The notes under the pieces were generated by a model. That model saw only the letters and a list, made by a program, of their open reading frames with translations. It searched no databases and was not told where the DNA came from. This document shows positions 4,936-7,542 of a DNA stretch of 7,542 nucleotides, in pieces (position 1 is the stretch's first letter; each line of letters opens with the position of its first letter). The position numbers were made by a program, and so were the translations under genes. The stretch is from assembly GCA_964544065.1 (NCBI GenBank), contig CAZJBA010000146.1, positions 1 to 7,542 on the forward strand, given 5' to 3'. Origin of the DNA: JAYELX01 sp964544065 (GTDB lineage: Bacteria; Chloroflexota; Anaerolineae; Anaerolineales; UBA11858).

Positions 4936-6396
4936 ATGCGCCCCAAACTGAATCTGCTCAGCAATAATGTCGTCGATCAAATCATCCAGGAGGGTTTTGA
5001 ACTGCTCCAAGACCCCGGCATTCAAGTCCACAACGAGGAAGCATTGGACTTGCTGGCCAAGGCCGGTGCCAATGTCAACCGGGAAACGCAGATTGCCCGC
5101 ATTCCCGCTTCGATCGCCCGGCGCGCCCTGGAAACTTGCCCCTCGGAGTTCCATCTTTACAACCTGGATGGTGAAGCGGTCGTCCATTATGGGGGCGACA
5201 GCGTGCAGTTCGATCCCGGCTCGGCCGCCCTGATGATTTTGGACAGCGACACGCAGCGGCAACGTCAACCAACAACAGAGGATTTCGTCAAGTTCGTCCA
5301 ACTTGTCGAGACCCTGCCCCAGCTCGACGCCCAGAGCACGGCGATGGTGCCCGCCGATGTGCCCCTCGAGATCGGCGACGTCTACCGGCTCTACCTGGCG
5401 CTGAACTACATGACCAAGCCAATCGTCACAGGCGCTTTCCGCACCGATACCTGGTGGACGATGCGCGACTTGCTCCTTGCCGTTGTAGGGAGCGAAGAAG
5501 CTTTGGGCGCCAAGCCGATCGCCATTTTCGACGTCTGCCCCTCCCCGCCGCTGAAGTGGAGCAACCTGACCTGCCAGAACATGATCGATTGTGCGCGATC
5601 CGGGATTCCCTCAGAGCTGGTCTCGATGCCCCTGGCCGGGGCGACATCCCCGGTGACGCTAGCGGGCGCGGTGGTGCAGCACACGGCAGAATGTCTCAGC
5701 GGTGTGACCATCTGTCAACTGGCCCAGGAGGGCGCGCCGATCGTGTGGGGCGGCTCCCCGGCAACCTTCGATATGAGCCAGGGCACCACCCCGATGGGCG
5801 CGGTGGGCACCTGGATGATCGACTGTGCCTATGCGCAAGTGGGGAAGGCCCTGGACATGCCCACGCACGCCTACCTGGGCATGAGTGACGCCAAAGTCGT
5901 CGACGCGCAGTGTGGCCTGGAATCCGCCGGGGGTGCCTTGCTGGCTGCCCTGGCGGGCGTCAACATGGTCTCCGGCGCGGGGATGATGGCGTTTGAAAAT
6001 TGCCAGAGCTACGAAAAACTGGTCATCGACGCCGAGATCATCGGGATGGCCAAACGGTTGATCGCCGGGATCGAGGTGCGCGACGACCCCATCGCCACAA
6101 CCTTGATGCAGGCGATGGGGCACGAGCCAACCTTCATCAGCGACGATCACACCTTCCAATGGTTCCGGGAGGAGCTGTACATCCCCTCTCACGTGATCGA
6201 CCGCCAGGTGCCCGAAGCCTGGGAGCGCGCCGGTGCGAAAACAAGCTGGGAGCGGGCGCAAGAGCGCGTCGGCGATTTGTTGAATGCTTACGAACCCAAG
6301 CCCCTACCTGAAAAGGTGAGGGAGAAGCTGCGCGCTATCATCACAGAGGCGGCGCAGAAATTCGGCCTGGAGGAATTGCCGCCCTTGCCAATATAG
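4936..6396 (+). CDS. Trimethylamine methyltransferase (MttB) superfamily protein, non-pyrrolysine type
   Basis: A 486-residue, full-length member of the MttB superfamily. Members transfer a methyl group from quaternary or tertiary amines (trimethylamine, glycine betaine, carnitine and similar) to a cognate corrinoid protein. Characteristic blocks are the N-terminal GFELLQDPGIQVHNEEALDL (20-39), LAGATSPVTLAGAVVQHTAE (233-252), GAPIVWGGSPATFDMSQGT (266-284), LGMSDAKVVDAQCGLESAGG (314-333) and SYEKLVIDAEIIGMAKRLI (358-376). No in-frame amber codon exists before the terminal TAG, so pyrrolysine is not used; this resembles glycine-betaine-type relatives rather than true trimethylamine methyltransferase, and the substrate cannot be assigned. 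AAGGAG (4924-4929) lies six bases before the ATG. No corrinoid protein or activating enzyme gene is nearby, so partners must be elsewhere. The neighbouring broken glycyl-radical enzyme could once have supplied or used a related amine, but that is speculation. Confidence 0.88.
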   Translation: MRPKLNLLSNNVVDQIIQEGFELLQDPGIQVHNEEALDLLAKAGANVNRETQIARIPASIARRALETCPSEFHLYNLDGEAVVHYGGDSVQFDPGSAALMILDSDTQRQRQPTTEDFVKFVQLVETLPQLDAQSTAMVPADVPLEIGDVYRLYLALNYMTKPIVTGAFRTDTWWTMRDLLLAVVGSEEALGAKPIAIFDVCPSPPLKWSNLTCQNMIDCARSGIPSELVSMPLAGATSPVTLAGAVVQHTAECLSGVTICQLAQEGAPIVWGGSPATFDMSQGTTPMGAVGTWMIDCAYAQVGKALDMPTHAYLGMSDAKVVDAQCGLESAGGALLAALAGVNMVSGAGMMAFENCQSYEKLVIDAEIIGMAKRLIAGIEVRDDPIATTLMQAMGHEPTFISDDHTFQWFREELYIPSHVIDRQVPEAWERAGAKTSWERAQERVGDLLNAYEPKPLPEKVREKLRAIITEAAQKFGLEELPPLPI

Positions 6397-6417
6397 TTTT
6401 CACAATCGAAAAGAGTC

Positions 6418-6466
6418 AACGCGGAGGCGCAGAGAAAAATAAAGAAGGACTCTGCGATTCTGCGTT
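6418..6466 (+). repeat. Long imperfect inverted repeat (CGCAGAG type) after the mttB-like gene
   Basis: Arms 6418-6434 and 6450-6466 pair as AACGC/GCGTT and CGCAGAG/CTCTGCG. Most of the five central positions can also pair (G-C, A-U and two G-U), leaving a loop of about 15 nt. It lies 22 bases beyond the mttB-like stop. The downstream tract is only TTTATG, so it is a poor intrinsic terminator, but it could still stabilise or end the transcript. The sequence resembles common 'acgcagaggcgcagag' intergenic repeats. Confidence 0.6.
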
Positions 6467-6468
6467 TA

Positions 6469-6477
6469 TGGTAGACT
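6469..6477 (+). promoter_or_regulatory. Possible extended -10 promoter for the second MNT/HepT operon
   Basis: TGG-TAGACT matches TGN-TATAAT at four of six hexamer positions. It would start transcription at about 6484, only a few bases before the ATG at 6487. No Shine-Dalgarno sequence is visible there, so the mRNA would be almost leaderless. The call rests on the motif alone. Confidence 0.3.
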
Positions 6478-6486
6478 AATCTCAAG

Positions 6487-6765
6487 ATGAATTCAGAAGA
6501 CCGAAAACGCCTCGTTGATATTTTCAGCCAATACGACCAGGTCCAAGCCGTGTATCTGTTTGGTTCCGGCGTCACCGGCAAAAAACATGCCGAGAGTGAT
6601 TTGGATTTGGCCATCGTTCCCCGCAGTGAAAAGGCGCGCGAACAAAAACTGGACATCTTAGCGGATTTGGCTCGCCATGGCTTCGATCGAGTCGACCTCG
6701 TCTATTTGGACACCGATGACATCGTGCTTCGATATGAGGCAGTAAAACACAATCAACTCGTTTAG
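6487..6765 (+). pseudogene. 5' part of an MntA-type nucleotidyltransferase (antitoxin) gene interrupted by a MITE-like element
   Basis: These 92 codons encode the N-terminal two thirds of a minimal nucleotidyltransferase: YLFGSGVTGKKHAESDLDLAIV (23-44) with G26-S27 and catalytic D38 and D40, then a third Asp D70 in FDRVDLVYLDTDD. The protein stops at a TAG (6763-6765) formed exactly at the left boundary of an inserted element. The continuation YQTEDFNRGG... is found at 7136-7259; joining the two gives a 133-residue protein of ordinary family length ending in the usual KRRLL-type C-terminus. As it stands the fragment keeps the catalytic triad but lacks about 41 C-terminal residues. Its normal job would be to neutralise the HepT toxin encoded next, in the MntA model by adding AMP to a toxin tyrosine. 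Whether the fragment folds or works is unknown. Confidence 0.85.
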
Positions 6766-6782
6766 GAACCGTGATTAAATAA
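6765..6782 (+). repeat. Left terminal inverted repeat of the MITE-like element
   Basis: GGAACCGTGATTAAATAA directly follows the TTA at 6762-6764. It differs from the reverse complement of 7115-7132 only at positions 5 and 6. Confidence 0.82.
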
Positions 6783-6922
6783 CTTGCGCATTTGCACTCC
6801 AACCCCGCACGGGGATGAATCCCCGTTCTACCTAACAACACCCGATAAATCGGGTTTTGCAGCCGGATTCATCCGGCGTTGGTATGTAGCAGGGTGATTT
6901 ATCGCCCTGCGAGTGGCGCAAG
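6783..6922 (+). repeat. Cloverleaf-like four-hairpin structure within the element
   Basis: An outer stem is formed by CTTGCGC (6783-6789) with GCGCAAG (6916-6922) and CACTC (6795-6799) with GAGTG (6911-6915), leaving a 5-base bulge on the left. It encloses four successive palindromes at 6809-6826, 6840-6855, 6862-6877 and 6889-6910, with arms of 8, 7, 7 and 10 bp (the last has one G-U pair). Each has GAT-NN-ATC at its centre (GATGAATC, GATAAATC, GATTCATC, GATTTATC), though the flanking stem sequences differ. The first palindrome can alternatively pair with CCCCG at 6803-6807. Function is unknown; a folded RNA, a DNA structure recognised by a transposase, or a protein-binding array are all possible. 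Confidence 0.75.
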
Positions 6923-6976
6923 GAATGGGAAAATTATTTGTAAGCGTTCACGCCCCCGCTAAATAGAACGCAGATC

Positions 6977-6996
6977 GCCAAAGGCGTGCCTTCGGC
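6977..6996 (+). repeat. Small hairpin inside the MITE-like element
   Basis: GCCAAAGGC (6977-6985) and GCCTTCGGC (6988-6996) pair at eight of nine positions around GT. It interrupts sequence resembling the common intergenic motif 'aacgcagatcgcggat', so it may be a nested insertion or an elaboration of that repeat. Confidence 0.5.
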
Positions 6997-7036
6997 AACG
7001 CGAATATAGCTGATTTTCGCGGATAAAAAAATTTAA

Positions 7037-7081
7037 AATCCGTGGAAATCTGCCTAATCCGTGACATCCGTGTTCCATTTC
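7037..7081 (+). repeat. Dispersed intergenic repeat, copy 2
   Basis: It aligns without gaps to 4851-4895 at 39 of 45 positions, in the same orientation. This copy lies in the right half of the MITE-like element, followed by about 50 bases to the right terminus. Confidence 0.8.
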
Positions 7082-7114
7082 AGGTTATTTTACTCAGACC
7101 CTGAACGGTTACAA

Positions 7115-7132
7115 TTATTTAATCACCATTCC
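7115..7132 (-). repeat. Right terminal inverted repeat of the MITE-like element
   Basis: Read on the minus strand it is GGAATGGTGATTAAATAA, a 16/18 match to the left end, and it abuts the second TTA copy at 7133-7135. Confidence 0.82.
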
Positions 7133-7135
7133 TTA

Positions 7136-7259
7136 TCAGACGGAAGATTTCAACCGCGGCGGCACTTTCTCTCGAATTGTACGTCAATATCTGGATTTCA
7201 AACCCTACCTGAAAGTGCAACGCGAGGCGTATAAGAGGAGGTTATTAAATGGTCAATAG
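7136..7259 (+). pseudogene. 3' part of the interrupted MntA-type nucleotidyltransferase gene
   Basis: Starting with the last base of the Tyr codon, the frame reads QTEDFNRGGTFSRIVRQY, LDFKPYLKVQREAYKRRLL and NGQ, then TAG at 7257-7259. This is the standard C-terminal helical tail of MntA-like nucleotidyltransferases and fits the N-terminal part at 6487-6764 in frame. The frame also runs back into the element (YNYLITIP), with no start codon or ribosome-binding site of its own, so translation is unlikely. Its last 11 bases overlap the HepT start, preserving the original overlapping operon layout. Confidence 0.83.
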
Positions 7260-7515
7260 AGAAATCATCCGCAAACGGTTGAACAAATCAGATGAGCATC
7301 TTAGCATCTTATCCAAGTTGCAAGAGTACACCTTTGATGACTTCATAGGTGACCCCAAGCACTATGGCAGCGCGGAGCGCTTTTTACATCTTGCTATTGA
7401 AGCGGTAAATGACATTGGCAATCACATTGTCGCTGATGACGCCCCGGGAACTGTGGACTCGTACAGCGATATTCCCACCATCTTGCCGAAGCGAAGCTTT
7501 GCCCAATTTCTTTAG
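7249..7515 (+). CDS. HepT-like (DUF86) HEPN toxin with probable internal deletion
   Basis: An 88-residue protein. Residues 1-76 match the N-terminal part of HepT/DUF86 proteins: VNREIIRKRLNKSDEHLSIL, FIGDPKHYGSAERFLHLAIE and AVNDIGNHIVADD, then a YSDIPTIL turn. The family normally runs to about 140 residues and carries its active site (FRN-LVH-Y, the R-x4-H-x-Y motif) in the part after this turn. Here it passes directly into PKRSFAQFL and stops; the KRSFAQFL end resembles the usual C-terminal tail. I infer an in-frame deletion of roughly 50 residues near 7479-7490, where GAAGC occurs twice in tandem. A frameshift is the alternative. Either way the ribonuclease motif is missing and the toxin should be inactive. 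GAGGAGG (7235-7241) lies seven bases before the ATG. The partner nucleotidyltransferase gene is also broken. Confidence 0.78.
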   Translation: MVNREIIRKRLNKSDEHLSILSKLQEYTFDDFIGDPKHYGSAERFLHLAIEAVNDIGNHIVADDAPGTVDSYSDIPTILPKRSFAQFL

Positions 7516-7542
7516 AAGTAATACTCACCGGGTAGGGACCCA

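Larger units (their letters stand above)
6765..7132. mobile_element. 368-bp MITE-like non-autonomous element inserted in the antitoxin gene
   Basis: The ends are inverted repeats: left GGAACCGTGATTAAATAA (6765-6782) and right, read on the minus strand, GGAATGGTGATTAAATAA (7132-7115), matching at 16 of 18 positions. TTA directly flanks both sides (6762-6764 and 7133-7135), as a 3-bp target duplication. Removing the element with one TTA copy restores the interrupted nucleotidyltransferase frame (Leu-Val-Tyr-Gln-Thr-Glu-Asp), which defines the boundaries to the base. The interior has no credible coding sequence. It contains a four-hairpin structure (6783-6922), a small hairpin (6977-6996) and a copy of the 45-bp dispersed repeat (7037-7081). 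A TTA duplication and GG-starting ends would suit an IS5-type (TNA-target) transposase acting in trans, but that link is inference; no transposase gene is in the window. Confidence 0.85.

Noticed and set aside
5659..6261. 200-aa minus-strand open frame opposite the mttB-like gene
   Set aside because: Its composition (His, Gly, Asp and Arg rich) is typical of antisense to a GC-rich gene, and the plus-strand frame is a full-length known family.
6783..6922. The repeated hairpins as a CRISPR array
   Set aside because: Units differ in sequence and length, spacers are only about 6-15 bases, and no cas genes are present.
6766..7114. A transposase or small protein encoded inside the 368-bp element
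   Set aside because: No frame on either strand has a start with a ribosome-binding site and a plausible protein; one minus-strand frame only clips the left end and belongs to the antisense of the nucleotidyltransferase gene.

Overview
The window looks like a chromosomal accessory segment from an uncultured bacterium. A Chloroflexota (Anaerolineae-like) host is my best guess. The basis is the gene mix (stand-alone CBM48 protein, AcuC-type deacetylase, pRiA4b ORF-3 family protein, AlaX editing protein, two HEPN/MNT pairs, a glycyl-radical enzyme and a non-pyrrolysine MttB homologue) together with many short dispersed intergenic repeats. No rRNA, tRNA or phylogenetic marker is present, so this assignment is inference.

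Layout. Bases 1-66 hold no gene I can call. A minus-strand terminator (about 67-110) follows a small CBM48 carbohydrate-binding protein gene (133-426, minus). A histone-deacetylase/AcuC-family gene lies at 636-1661 (minus). It is divergently transcribed from a pRiA4b ORF-3 family gene (1791-2519, plus); two mirror-image extended -10 promoters lie in the gap between them. An alanyl-tRNA editing protein gene (AlaX type, 2519-3244) is translationally coupled to the pRiA4b gene. An ACAGT heptad repeat follows, then an apparently intact HEPN/nucleotidyltransferase pair (3304-3693 and 3650-4030) with overlapping reading frames.

From 4033 to 4849 lies a degraded glycyl-radical locus. The first 28 codons of a radical-SAM activase are fused out of frame to a glycyl-radical enzyme that has an internal deletion, an amber stop and no glycyl-radical domain. 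A complete MttB-superfamily methyltransferase gene follows (4936-6396), without its usual corrinoid protein in view.

The most informative part is 6487-7515, a second toxin-antitoxin operon of the MntA/HepT type. Its nucleotidyltransferase (antitoxin) gene is split by a 368-bp non-coding element (6765-7132). That element has 18-bp terminal inverted repeats (16/18 matching) and a 3-bp TTA target duplication. Removing it with one TTA copy restores a normal-length (133-aa) reading frame. Beside its left terminus the element carries a cloverleaf-like array: four palindromic hairpins, each with a GAT-NN-ATC apex, enclosed by an outer stem. The HepT toxin downstream appears to have lost its central segment, including the expected RX4HXY active site, while keeping both ends. 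Antitoxin interruption and toxin inactivation therefore seem to have occurred together in one decaying module.
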